This document shows positions 36,587 to 46,267 of a DNA stretch of 64,000 nucleotides, one piece after another. Position 1 is the stretch's first letter. Each line of letters starts with the position of its first letter. The notes under the pieces are model-generated. The model made no database searches. It had not been told where the DNA came from and saw only the letters and a list, made by a program, of their open reading frames with translations. A program made the position numbers and the translations under genes. Source of the DNA: Ichthyophis bannanicus (lineage: Eukaryota; Chordata; Amphibia; Gymnophiona; Ichthyophiidae); assembly GCA_033557465.1 (NCBI GenBank), contig CM066033.1, positions 1,246,897,523-1,246,961,522 on the forward strand, in the 5' to 3' direction.

Positions 36587-36965
36587 ATCTCCAGGAACAA
36601 GCAGGAATGAGTCCTCACATATGGGTACGTCGGAACCGACGGAGCCTGCTCGGGAAAGCTCCCCAGCTTCCCAGAAAGGAAGCTTTTGGGGCCTCCCACA
36701 GCGCATGCGCGCTGCCTTCCCGCCTTCCTGACCAACTCTCCTCAGTTCTTCTTTTTCCGCGGAGCCAGCAGGTCGTGTTCCTGTCACCGCTGAAGAAATT
36801 GTTATTTAAATTTGTTTCTTTGACCGCGTGTCTGCCTTCCCCGATTCCAGACCGGTACCGCCGGTCTTTTTTCGTTTATTTCTTAAAAAAAAAAAAAAAA
36901 AATTACTTTTCCTCACTTGGTGTATTTTTTCTGTGAGGCCTCTAGGCCTTCTCAGGTTCTCCCTC

Positions 36966-38170
36966 ATGGAAAAACCAGCTTCTGGTTTTAAAAATGCACC
37001 AAGTGTACCAGTACTATTTCAGTCACAGATACCCATGAGTGGTGTCTTAAATGTTTGGGGCCTGACCATTCCGTTCCGGATTGTCCATCCTGCTCTCTGA
37101 TGTCCAAACGGGGCTTACAGAACAGAGCAGCTAAGTTTCATATGCTGTTTTCTACCGATACTCCAGCATCAACATCCTCCAGGTCTTCTTCTCCTGATGG
37201 ATCTCAGGTAACCAAACATTCTTCAGGCAGGTCCTCAAAAGGCAAATCTCCCTCTAAGCAGCGAGAGGCCCTTGCATTTGACCCTGAGGACCCTGCCCCA
37301 GCCAAACAACCCCAGCGGGAAGCTCCGGCTTCCAAAGCTCCTCCTATGGGGTTACAGGTAGACATCGATGGCACGGCCTCGACCGATCTCCTGTTAGACT
37401 GCTCTGGGGTACCGGCTAACACCGGTACCGACATCCAGGCAGTCGTGGCGACTATGGGTACTACGGTACAATCCATGCAGCAGGCCTTATTGGCTTTCAT
37501 TAATGCTGCAACGCCATCGGTACCGCAACAATCGGTTCCGACTCCGATTCCGGTACCGCAACCGATACCAGTACCCAGAGCATCTACTTCCAGTAGCATG
37601 CCGGTTCCGGTCTCCGGTTCCGGAGATTTCCTCGATACCGCTCCGATTCCCGGTACGCCCGATGTCGATACCGGTCGGTACGCGTATCGATCTCTGGAAG
37701 CAAATAGGCGATACTTTGAATCCTCTGAAGATTCTGATACATCAGATGATTCTGCTGATGCCTCTTTTACTCTTCCTGAGGAGCCCTCTTCTCCAAAAAG
37801 GAGAATGTCTCCTCCAGAGGATTTGTCCTTTCAAGACTTCATTATTGAAGTAGCTAAAGGACTTTCCATATCTGTAACCTCTGAAAAGGAACCTAGAGCA
37901 AAAACATTGGATATTTTAGGATACTCTAAGGTTCCCAAAGAGGCAGCCACCTTACCCATACATGAAATTCTTCAAGAACACATGATGGACTTGTGGGAGG
38001 CTCCTCTCACCCTATCTCCACATTCTCGACGTTTGGACACCATGTATCGGGTTCCTCCTTCTCCTGGTTTTCAAAAAACTCAGCTTCCTCACCACTCTAT
38101 TGTGGTGAAGTCTGCTATGAAAAGGATTTACCAAAAGGCACTCTTCTACCCCTCCAGGAAGAGAATGTAG
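36966..38170 (+). pseudogene. DIRS element D Gag-like ORF (one early indel)
   Basis: The ATG context matches element A (MEKPASGFK). An indel near 36995 shifts the Cys-rich start. The main frame is open from about 37000 to 38170: WCLKCLGPDHSVPDCPSCSL, a Ser/Lys stretch, a Pro/Val-rich repeat zone coded by GGTACCG-type motifs (37500-37680), an acidic cluster (SSEDSDTSDDSAD), SPPEDLSFQDFIIEVAKGLS and SPGFQKTQLPHHSIVV. It ends at 38170 by a further frameshift. The C-terminal part continues at 38211-38783. Confidence 0.82.
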
Positions 38171-38210
38171 AACTCTGGATGCTTTTGGGAGAAAGATCTT
38201 CCAAGCTAGC

Positions 38211-38783
38211 ATGCTTATTGCCAGAATCAATTCATACAGCCTCTATATGGGCATGTTTTTGAAAGAGATTGCATTAAAGATACGTCAGTTTCTCCCCTTT
38301 ATCCCAGAGGATAAACAGGAGGAGTTCCTTCTTTTGCTAAAGCAAACTCAAGATGTTTCAAAGTTCTCCAATAGAGCAGCCTTTGACTCTTTTGAGGGGG
38401 CAAGCTTAGCCTCTGGCATTGCCATAGCTGCTCGCAGACTGGCTTGGCTCCAGGCCTCTGATTTGGAACCCTGGGTACAAGAAGGCTTGGGCAATCTGCC
38501 CTGTACAGGTGAAAATCTGTTTGGCAGGGAGTGGCAAATCAAAGCCACTCAAATGGATGCAGAGAATGCTGCTTTAGATAGACTTTCTAAGTCTACCTCT
38601 ACCCCTGCCAAGAAAAAACCTTTTAAGAAACCTTTCTATAAAAAGACCAGATTTTCCACGAATACTGGCCAGCAATCTTCCCAAGTTCGCTTTGCTCCTA
38701 AGCGTCAGCAAACTAAACAGGCCAGAACAAAGTCTACAGGGGCTGCTACAATCCAGCAGTCCCAACCCCCTCAGGATTTTTGA
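38211..38783 (+). pseudogene. DIRS element D Gag C-terminal segment
   Basis: A 190-codon frame: ARINSYSLYMGMFLKE, then WLQASDLEPWVQEGLGNLPC and GENLFG, ending in a Lys/Gln-rich basic tail (KKKPFKKPFYKKTRF) before a stop. The same order is kept in elements A and B. The basic tail suggests nucleic-acid binding. It is in a different frame from the preceding segment by a small indel near 38150. It overlaps the start of the pol frame (38692), as is usual for compact DIRS elements. Confidence 0.78.
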
Positions 38784-40706
38784 CTTGATTCTAGAGAACT
38801 TAACCTTTCTGGCTCTGCAACAACCAGAACCCCTCACCATTCCAGGAAGGTTAACTCATTTTGCTCCCAGATGGGAACAAATCACATCAGAACCGTGGAC
38901 CCTCTCTATTATCAAAGAGGGCTACAAACTACATTTCTCCAGCCTTCCTCCCCATTCCATGGTGAGACAATTCAATTCTCCCCCTTCTCTCCTGTACCTG
39001 TTGGGCCAGGAGGTGACGACTCTTCTCACCCAAAAGGCAATAGAAGAGGTTCCTCTTCCTCAACAAGGGTCAGGTTTTTACTCCCCTTATTTTCTCATTC
39101 CCAAGAAAACAGGGGGGTACAGACCCATTCTGGATCTCAGAGAATTGAACAAATTCCTATACAAGGAGAAATTCAAGATGCTTTCTCTAGGCACTCTCCT
39201 TCCATACCTACAGAGTCAGGACTGGCTTTGTTCTCTAGATCTCAAGGATGCGTACACACATATACTCATCCATCCATCACACAGAAAATTCCTACGGTTT
39301 CTGTTCCGGGAAAACATTTCCAATACAGAGTACTTCCCTTCGGTCTAGCCTCTGCTCCAAGGGTATTTACCAAATGCATGGCAATAGTAGCTGCATTTCT
39401 ACGCACTCTGGGAATCTTTGTCTTCCCATACCTGGACGACTGGCTCATCCGAGCTCCATCTCAGTCCGAGGCTCAGACTTCCCTGGACCACACCAGACGC
39501 ATACTGCAGTATCTGGGACTTGTCATCAATCTGCCAAAGTCTCAACTCACCCCTACTCAGTCCCTCAAATTCATAGGGGCCTGGCTAGATACCACCACTG
39601 CAAGGGCCTATCTTCCTCAGGCCCGTTGCCACCGTCTAGTGCACTTAGCCTCTCAAATTCAGTCCAGAAGCCACTTGACTGCCAGGGAGATGCTACAACT
39701 GCTAGGCCACATGGCATCCACAGTTCATGTGGTGCCTTATGCACGCCTACATATGAGAGCAGCTCAATGGACTTTGTCCACCCAGTGGACCCAAGCATCA
39801 GGAGCTCTCTCAGACCAAATAGCAACCTCAAAACGTCTTTTTTGGTCTCTCCAATGGTGGATATCCACTCAAAATCTGTTGTTGGGGGCCCCCTCCCAAC
39901 CTTTGTTACCCCAAGCAACTCCCACTACAGATGCCTCCCAAACAGGTTGGGGAGCTCATCTCCAAGACCTCTCCACTCAGGGCACTTGGTCTCCACAGGA
40001 GACCACCCTTCATATCAAACTTTTGGAGCTGCTAGCAATATTCCTTGCTCTCAAGGTCTTTCATACCCTCCTCATCAACATGACAGTCCTTGTTCATACC
40101 GACAATCAAGTAGCCATGTTCTACATAAACAAACAAGGAGGGACTGGCTCTCTGTCGCTTTGCAACGAAGCTCTAAAATTGTGGGCCTTCGCCAGAGAGC
40201 ATCAGATCCATCTCCTGGCAGTGTACCTCCCAGGAATCCAAAACTCTTGGGCAGACAGACTCAGTCGAGTTCTGCTTCCACACGAATGGTCCCTGCACAT
40301 GGATCAGGTACTCAGAATCTTTCAGAAATGGGGAACCCCGGACATAGACCTCTTTGCAAGTCCGTGCAATGCCAAACTTCCCCGGTTCTGTTCCAGGATT
40401 CCGTGTCAGGGAGCTCAGGCCAAGGATGCCTTCCTCCTTCATTGGGGTCAGGCCTTCCTGTATGCCTTTCCACCCATTCCTTTGATTCCCAAGACTCTAT
40501 TCAAACTTCAGAGGGATCAAGGGTCTATGATCCTCATAGCTCCACGCTGGCCACGCCAAGTGTGGTACCCTCTACTTCTGCATCTCTCCCAGGCACCCTC
40601 CCTGGATCTAGGAGCTGCTCCAGACCTTCTGTCTCAAGAGGAGGGGACTTTGTGGCACCCAAACCCCAAGTTCCTTCACCTCAGAGCTTGGTTACTGAAG
40701 GCCTAG
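38692..40706 (+). pseudogene. DIRS element D reverse transcriptase/RNase H (single frameshift)
   Basis: The N-terminal frame (38692-39348) has IPGRLTHFAPRW, GFYSPYFLIPKKTGGYRPIL and WLCSLDLKDAYTHILIHPSH. A one-base change in an A-run near 39315 moves the reading to the frame ending at 40706. There YRVLPFGLASAPRVFTKCMA and FPYLDDWLIRAP (catalytic DD) occur, then LKFIGAWLDT and GHMASTVHVVPYARLHM. RNase H follows with acidic positions in TTDASQTGWGAH, LLELLAIFLAL, VHTDNQVAMF and WADRLSRVLL. A conserved segment of unclear role, DIDLFASPCNAKLPRFCSRI, then PRWPRQVWYPLLLHL, ends the protein. Apart from the frameshift all key residues are present. Confidence 0.88.
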
Positions 40707-41744
40707 ACCTTCAAGACTTGAACCTTTCTCAACAGGTGAAGGATGTCCTCCATGCATCTAGGAAACCTTCCACCAGGCGTTCTTATGCTTTTAAATGGAA
40801 AAGATTTTCAATTTGGTGTGCTGACAAAGGTCTTAACCCTCTAGCACTACCTTTGAATTCTTTACTCGAATATCTCCTGCATCTTTCCAATGCAGGACTT
40901 AAAACCAATTCTGTAAGGGTCCATTTGAGTGCTATTGCAGCATCTCTTCAGCCTATCAATGGACAACCTGTTTCCTCTCATCCTCTTATTGCGAGATTCA
41001 TGAGAGGCCTAACCTTAACTAAACCTCCCATTCGACCTCCTCCCGTGGCATGGGACTTAAATGTGGTTCTTGGTCAGCTTATGAAGCCACCCTTTGAACC
41101 CTTAGCCACTACCTCCTTGAAATTTCTTTCCTGGAAAGTCATTTTCCTTATTGCAATCACTTCTGCTCGCCGCATCAGTGAGTTGCAAGCCTTAGTGGGT
41201 AATCCACCTTATACAAGGTTCCATCATGATAAGGTAGTCCTTAGGACAAATCCCCGCTTTATGCCTAAAGTGGTCTCGCCTTTTCATCTTAATCAAGAGG
41301 TATATCTACCTGTCTTTTTTCCAGGTCCTCATGGATCAAGTGCAGAGAGGAATCTTCATACCCTGGATTGTAAGAGAGCTCTCTTGCCTTCTACTTACAA
41401 AGGACACAGCAACATAGAAAGTCTTCTCAACTTTTTGTTGCTTTTGATCCTTCTCATTTAGGACTTCCAGTCTCAAAAAGAACACTGTCCAATTGGATTG
41501 CTCAGTGTATTTCTTTTGCTTACCAGAGTAAGAACCTTTCTCTGGAAGGCCATGTCACAGCTCACAATGTGAGAGCCATGGCCACTTCTATGGCTCATCT
41601 TCATTCTGTATCCATCGATCAGATCTGTCGAGCAGCCACTTGGGCCTCGCTTCATACCTTCACAGCCCATTACTGCTTGGACAAGGACTCCCGCCGGGAT
41701 GCCTTGTTTGGTCAGGCTGTCCTCAGACACCTGTTCCATTCTTA
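40590..41744 (+). pseudogene. DIRS element D tyrosine recombinase (single frameshift)
   Basis: The ORF overlaps the end of the RNase H frame. It shows SQQVKDVLHASRKPSTRRSY, WKRFSIWCADKGLNPLALPL, LKTNSVRVHLSAIAASLQPI, then ARRISELQALVGNPPYTRFH with the first catalytic Arg (about 41170). An extra base near 41390 shifts the frame; the C-terminus continues as LGLPVSKRTLSNWIAQC, LEGHVTAHNVRAMATSMAHL with intact H-x-x-R, and HTFTAHYCLDKDSRRD with the nucleophilic Tyr, stopping at 41744. The family integrates circular cDNA by site-specific-recombinase chemistry, leaving no target duplication. The start codon is uncertain because the upstream open frame is a shadow of RT/RNase H. Confidence 0.85.
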
Positions 41745-41845
41745 AACAACTCCTGCCCACCTTCCCTGAATGGATGCCTGAGATCCATAGGGACATGAGG
41801 AATTCTTGCAGGGGGATCTCCCCGGCATCTTAGCTAGGGAGTCCC

Positions 41846-42207
41846 CATATATGAGGACTCATTCCTGCTTGTTCCTGGAGATAGCACAGTTACTTACCTG
41901 TAACAGGTGATCTCTGGGAACAGCAGGAATTAGTCCTCACAACCCACCCACCTCCCCTAGGAGTTGTATCTCTCTCTCTCTCTTTCCTTTCCTCTCTCTA
42001 TTGTCTCAGCTTTAAACTCGAACTGAGGAGAGTTGGTCAGGAAGGCGGGAAGGCAGCGCGCATGCGCTGTGGGAGGCCCCAAAAGCTTCCTTTCTGGGAA
42101 GCTGGGGAGCTTTCCCGCGCAGGCTCCGTCGGTTCCGACGTACCCATATGTGAGGACTAATTCCTGCTGTTCCCAGAGATCACCTGTTACAGGTAAGTAA
42201 CTGTGCT
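41846..42207 (+). repeat. DIRS element D internal complementary region and 3' inverted repeat
   Basis: CATTCCTGCTTGTTCCTGGAG (41865-41882 region) is complementary to the element's 5' tip. The following AGCACAGTTACTTACCTGTA and AGCAGGAATTAGTCCTCAC are complementary to its 3' tip. Together they copy the junction of the two ends, the feature used to complete DIRS circular cDNA. The 3' repeat then follows (GGCAGCGCGCATGCGCTGTG, AAAAGCTTCCTTTCTGGGAA) to 42207. Confidence 0.85.
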
Positions 42208-42913
42208 TTACCCGCCAGGTCGTGAATCTAGAACACTGGATGCCTTTGGACGTCAAACCTTCCAAACATCTATGCTGGCAACAAGGATTCTCTCATATAT
42301 TTTTTATATGAGTCTATCCCTTCAGGAAGTCACAAAGAAATTATCTCTTTTGACTCCTTTTCTATCAGAGCCCAAGGCTGCAGACTATTCCTTACTCCTT
42401 ACCTGTAGTCCTTAGGTTAGCTGTTCATCCACAGCTCCTCTCTTTTCAACTCCTACCCTCCATCCTCTGGATGCCTGGCCATATGAGGTGTAGCATGTTC
42501 CAATCCTCACCATGCTAGGGCTCCAGGCATTTTAGCTTGGGAGTCCCCATATGTGAAGACTCATTCCTGCTTGTTCCTGGAGATAGCACAGTTACTTACC
42601 TGTAACAGGTGATCTCTGGGAACAGCAGGAATAAGTCTTCACAACCCACCCACCTCCCCTAGGAGTTGTATCTCTCTATCTATCTTCCTTTCCTCTTTCT
42701 CTCTCTTTGTCTCAGCTATAAAACTCAACTGAGGAGAGACAGTTGGACAGGCGAGAAGGCAGCACACAGGCGCTGAGGGATGCTCCCAAAAGCTTTCTGA
42801 TTGGACGCTGGGGAGCGTTCCCGCGCAGGCTCCGTCGGTACCGACGTACCCATATGTGAAGACTTATTCCTGCTGTTCCCAGAGATCACCTGTTACAGGT
42901 AAGTAACTGTGCT
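42208..42913 (+). repeat. Right part of DIRS element C: gag tail, internal complementary region, 3' repeat
   Basis: The gag tail PPGRESRTLDAFGRQTFQTS continues the frame cut at 36586 and runs to a stop near 42417. The next 130 bp equal post-recombinase sequence, so RT through recombinase are deleted. The internal complementary region (TTGTTCCTGGAGATAGCACA, then AGTTACTTACCTGTAACAGG) and the 3' repeat follow to 42913. Confidence 0.85.
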
Positions 42914-43261
42914 TTCTCTTGAAGGTCATGTCACAGCACACAATGTGGGAGCAATGGCTGCCTCTATGGCAAATCTGTGCTCAGTGGCGATTGATGAAAT
43001 CTGCAAAGCAGCAACCTGGTCCTCTCTCCACACCTTTACGGCTCACTATTGCTTGGACAAGGACTCCCGTTGGGATGCCTCGTTTGGCCAGGCTGTTCTC
43101 CAGCATCTCTTTCAGACTTAGAACAACTCCTACCCCCCCCCCCTCCCGTCCTGGGTTTCGATACCAGAGATCCTTGGGAGGAAACATGACCCACTTCAGC
43201 CTGTGTTTCACTGCTCTCTCTGGGGTCATCTCCCTGGCATCTCCAAGCTAGGGAGTCCCAT

Positions 43262-43621
43262 ATGTGAAGACTACATTCCTGCTTGTTCCTGGAGATAGCG
43301 TAGTTACTCACCTGTAATAGGTGATCTCCGGGAACAGCAGGAATTGAGTCTTCACAACCCACCCTCCTCCCCTAGGAGTTTTATCTCTCTTTCTCTCTCT
43401 CCTTCTCTACTTTTATCTCAGCTACAAACCCAACTGAGGAGGTTGAGTTGGAAAGGTGGGAAGGCAGTAGCGCAGGCACAGTGGGATGCTCCCAAAAGCT
43501 TGCCTATAGGACTCTGGGGAGCGTTCCCGCACGGGCTCAGTCGGTGCCAACGTCACCCATATGTGAAGACTCAATTCCTGCTGTTTCCGGAGATCACCTG
43601 TTACAGGTAAGTAACTGTGCT
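43262..43621 (+). repeat. DIRS element B internal complementary region and 3' repeat, first end
   Basis: TTGTTCCTGGAGATAGCGTA and GTTACTCACCTGTAATAGGT mark the internal complementary region. GCAGTAGCGCAGGCACAGTG and CCCATATGTGAAGACTCAAT belong to the terminal repeat. It ends GTAAGTAACTGTGCT and is followed at 43622 by a second copy of element C sequence. Confidence 0.8.
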
Positions 43622-44278
43622 TTACCCGCCAGGTCGTGAATCTAGAACACTGGATGCCTTTGGACGTCAAACCTTCCAAACATCTATGCTGGCAACAAGG
43701 ATTCTCTCATATATTTTTTATATGAGTCTATCCCTTCAGGAAGTCACAAAGAAATTATCTCTTTTGACTCCTTTTCTATCAGAGCCCAAGGCTGCAGACT
43801 ATTCCTTACTCCTTACCTGTAGTCCTTAGGTTAGCTGTTCATCCACAGCTCCTCTCTTTTCAACTCCTACCCTCCATCCTCTGGATGCCTGGCCATATGA
43901 GGTGTAGCATGTTCCAATCCTCACCATGCTAGGGCTCCAGGCATCTTAGCTTGGGAGTCCCCATATGTGAAGACTCATTCCTGCTTGTTCCTGGAGATAG
44001 CACAGTTACTTACCTGTAACAGGTGATCTCTGGGAACAGCAGGAATAAGTCTTCACAACCCACCCACCTCCCCTAGGAGTTGTATCTCTCTATCTATCTT
44101 CCTTTCCTCTTTCTCTCTCTTTGTCTCAGCTATAAAACTCAACTGAGGAGAGACAGTTGGACAGGCGAGAAGGCAGCACACAGGCGCTGAGGGATGCTCC
44201 CAAAAGCTTTCTGATTGGACGCTGGGGAGCGTTCCCGCGCAGGCTCCGTCGGTACCGACGTACCCATATGTGAAGACT
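43622..44278 (+). repeat. 657-bp near-identical duplicate of 42208-42864
   Basis: The offset is a constant 1414 bp at every point checked. The only difference noticed is CATTTTAG (42530) versus CATCTTAG (43944). The copy contains element C's gag tail, internal complementary region and most of the 3' repeat. It then switches at GTGAAGACT to an end resembling element B's repeat (CAATTCCTGCTGTTTCCGGA), stopping at 44328. Confidence 0.9.
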
Positions 44279-44328
44279 CAATTCCTGCTGTTTCCGGAGA
44301 TCACCTGTTACAGCTGAGTAACTACGCT

Positions 44329-44622
44329 TATATGGATAGCGTTAACTGAATTGTAGTGATTTTCAGTATTAACTTTTGTCCATGCCCATAAAACGTCTCG
44401 CCTTCTAAAAAGATAATGCTAAAAAATGCTCCTATTTGGTTTGCAAAAAGGGCATACTAGATAGGCCATATGGTCTTTTTCTGCTGTCATGTTTCTATAA
44501 CGTTTGGCCAGACATTGAGCTACTTACTGCTGTGCTCTGTATCTGTTCCAAACATTTTCAAATTCAAACACAATTTTTGTAAGATTTCTTACACTGAGGA
44601 CATATGTTTTTTACAATTGCAG
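44329..44622. other. Intron between the DIRS nest and the MYO6 exon
   Basis: It contains a short repeat end at about 44450-44505 (ACTAGATAGGCCATATGGTC, then TTTTTCTGCTGTCATG), the plus-strand version of the 33241 repeat. The remainder is unassigned and leads into the MYO6 acceptor. Confidence 0.6.
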
Positions 44623-44726
44623 AAGTGCTCAGGTTCAAGCCACTAAGTCTGTTGCTGGTTCTAAGAAGCATGACCTAAGCAAGTGGAAATATGCAGAGCT
44701 GCGTGACACCATCAATACTTCCTGTG
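44623..44726 (+). CDS. MYO6: MYO6 104-nt tail exon, start of MyUb region
   Basis: The exon follows a TTTTTTACAATTGCAG acceptor and ends at a GTATGT donor. One base completes the Arg codon from the preceding exon. 34 codons follow, including [20 protein letters not shown] and then Cys, and a single G is left for the next exon (Asp in human). Human MYO6 has [21 protein letters not shown] followed by D, so identity over the last 20 residues is nearly complete. This stretch begins the ubiquitin-binding MyUb helix, which leads to the RRL adaptor-binding motif in the next exon. The next exon was looked for by eye in the remaining 19 kb and not found, so the following intron probably exceeds 19 kb. 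Confidence 0.95.
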
Positions 44727-45174
44727 GTATGTTAAATTTATCTTTTAATTCAAAATTAAACTTCATTCTCTCTTGCAAGTGGGGACAATTCAGCTGAGTA
44801 TAGTATAGGATATTTTTTGTTTCCCATTTTATAGTATTTATTTGCATTTCTTAACTGCACATCTGAAAAAACACTTTGTACGGTATAAGCAAAATCTAAC
44901 GGAATTCATTAAAATTTACAGGAAAAGTGATAGGGAGGGGAGAAGCCAGGGATGGTTGTGAGAAAGGTGAATGAAACTGAAGAAAGCAAGAATGTATGGA
45001 GAGTTGTGAGTAGGCAGGAGTGCACCACATATACACAAACAAGCCATGCTGCCATCTGCCCATCTACATCTCCCAACCCCCCCCCCCCCCTCCCCTCCAC
45101 TCTCCTTGGAGGGACAGATGCTGGAGTAGGCAGATGCTAGCAATGAGGGAGGAGGGTGGGGAGCGCAGTAGGGG
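44727..45174. other. MYO6 intron, unassigned
   Basis: No further exon was recognised. A 14-base C run lies at 45077-45090. Confidence 0.5.
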
Positions 45175-45177
45175 GAT

Positions 45178-45540
45178 GGTTTATTTATTTATCAACATTC
45201 GATCTATAGGGAACACCATCTAAGCAATTTACAAAATCTGATAACCAGGACTAGTGAAGCGGTGGCAAACTGTGCAATTTATTTATTTTTATTCAAAATA
45301 TTTATAACTTGCCTATCAAATCTTCTAAACGGTTTACAGCAGTAACATACACAAAAACACTAATTCCACAATTGCAACAATATAGACCTTTCCCCGCTCC
45401 TTCCCCCCTTCAAGGAAATGCTAACCGAAACAAATGGGCCTTGACTCTTTAACAAAAATCTGAATAATCCTGAATGGTTCAAAGATCACCTTGTAATGCA
45501 TTTCATAAAGGTAGTTCCACCACCGAAAAAAATCCTGGCC
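45178..45540 (-). mobile_element. Two adjacent LINE 3'-end fragments, minus orientation
   Basis: TTTATTTATTTATCAACATT at 45180 and TTTATTTATTTTTATTCAAA at 45279 look like reversed AAATA-type tails. The second continues TATAACTTGCCTATCAAATC and TTCTAAACGGTTTACAGCAG, an L2-like 3' UTR in reverse. No coding sequence. Confidence 0.5.
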
Positions 45541-46267
45541 CGCATAGTTGCCAACCAGGTCATGCCAGTCGATGGGTCTGTCAGTAAGTCCCTAGTCACT
45601 GATTGTAAAGCCCTATCTGGATTATATGGGATCAGCAAGCCTTGCAGCTCAGAAACTGAGGCCACGACTAGGGGGATCCAAGATGGCACAAGAGAGGCTT
45701 TATTGAGTAGCACCAAATTTACATGGGGAAGAAGTATAAGAGATAAAGGAGCTAATCATCCCTCCTTTGCCCCTGCAACCTCAATGCTGTTACCTTCCAT
45801 GGTTATTTGACTTTTTGATTCCTTTGTCTTCCAATCGCCATGGCAGCCAGTGTTCCTGGGGGAGGTTAGCCTGGCTTTGCAGATGCAGAAGATGGAGTGC
45901 TCAGTGTCTGTTTCGGGTATAGATTCATTTTCCCACAGCTCTCGGTGTTTACCAAAGGCAGTGTGTTGACAGGAGGTTCCTGGTTCGCTGGGGCAGGAAG
46001 ATTGCCTTACTGGGGTGGACTTTCCCTACCTTCAAGGGATGGATCCAGGACCATGATTGGTTGGAGCTGAGATTTCCCTAGAACAGCTCTTACACACTAC
46101 TTCTTCAGCAATGACGGCAGAAGGTCAGGCAGCAAGTTTGGCTGCCCTGTGTGATCCTGGCCAAGTGAGGACCAGAATGGAAGGCACGGTATCTGTGATG
46201 GGGGGGGGGGGGGGGGGCGGGGCTCGGCTCCCCTCCTTCTCTCTAGTATGCTCAGACATGTTTACAG

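Larger units (their letters stand above)
36587..42207 (+). mobile_element. DIRS element D, 5.6 kb, nearly intact
   Basis: All expected parts are present in order: 5' inverted repeat (36587 to about 36760), leader, gag, RT/RNase H, tyrosine recombinase (to 41744), internal complementary region (about 41846-41940) and 3' inverted repeat (about 41995-42207). It lies inside element C's gag. Removing it joins ...CATTCTTC to TTACCCGCC and restores the Ser-Ser-Tyr-Pro-Pro frame with no duplicated bases. Only single-nucleotide frameshifts break its ORFs, so D is the youngest of the group and the best family reference. Confidence 0.92.
34803..42913 (+). mobile_element. DIRS element C, internally deleted, split by element D
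   Basis: The 5' end is ATCTCCAGGAACAAGCAGGA and the 3' end CAGGTAAGTAACTGTGCT. C occupies 34803-36586 and 42208-42913, about 2.5 kb of its own sequence. It has a 5' repeat, gag, a deletion of RT, RNase H and recombinase, then an internal complementary region (about 42548-42650) and 3' repeat. Removing C joins ...AAAGGACT to TTCTCTTGAAGG with perfect codon continuity in the host recombinase. Confidence 0.88.
33960..43121 (+). pseudogene. DIRS element B tyrosine recombinase, split by element C
   Basis: The N-terminal part is LILSQHVKDIILASRKPSTR-like (SQHVKDIILASRKPSTRHAY, 33990-34060) with NSVRVYLSAIAAFHM. After a stop come ARRISELQALVAYPPYTRFH (34434-34490, first catalytic Arg), VVLRTHPHFMPKVV and LPVSKRTLSKWIADC. 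Element C splits it at 34802. It resumes at 42914 with LEGHVTAHNVGAMAASMANL and HTFTAHYCLDKDSRW, ending at 43121. The catalytic H-x-x-R motif reads HNVG here (Arg lost), while the nucleophile Tyr in TAHYC is kept. Inactive. Confidence 0.82.
31189..44328 (+). mobile_element. DIRS element B (outermost of the nest), split by element C
   Basis: B occupies 31189-34802 and 42914-44328. Its left end is truncated inside gag, directly after a SINE. RT, RNase H and recombinase follow. Element C interrupts the recombinase at 34803-42913, and the recombinase C-terminus resumes at 42914. The internal complementary region (about 43262-43350) and 3' repeat follow. The right end includes a duplicated segment (43622-44278) and finishes ...GTAACTACGCT at 44328. 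Confidence 0.85.

Noticed and set aside
39248..40580. N-terminal 440 codons of a long frame that ends in the DIRS D recombinase
   Set aside because: This part is an out-of-frame shadow of the RT/RNase H coding sequence; only the part from about 40590 matches the recombinase.
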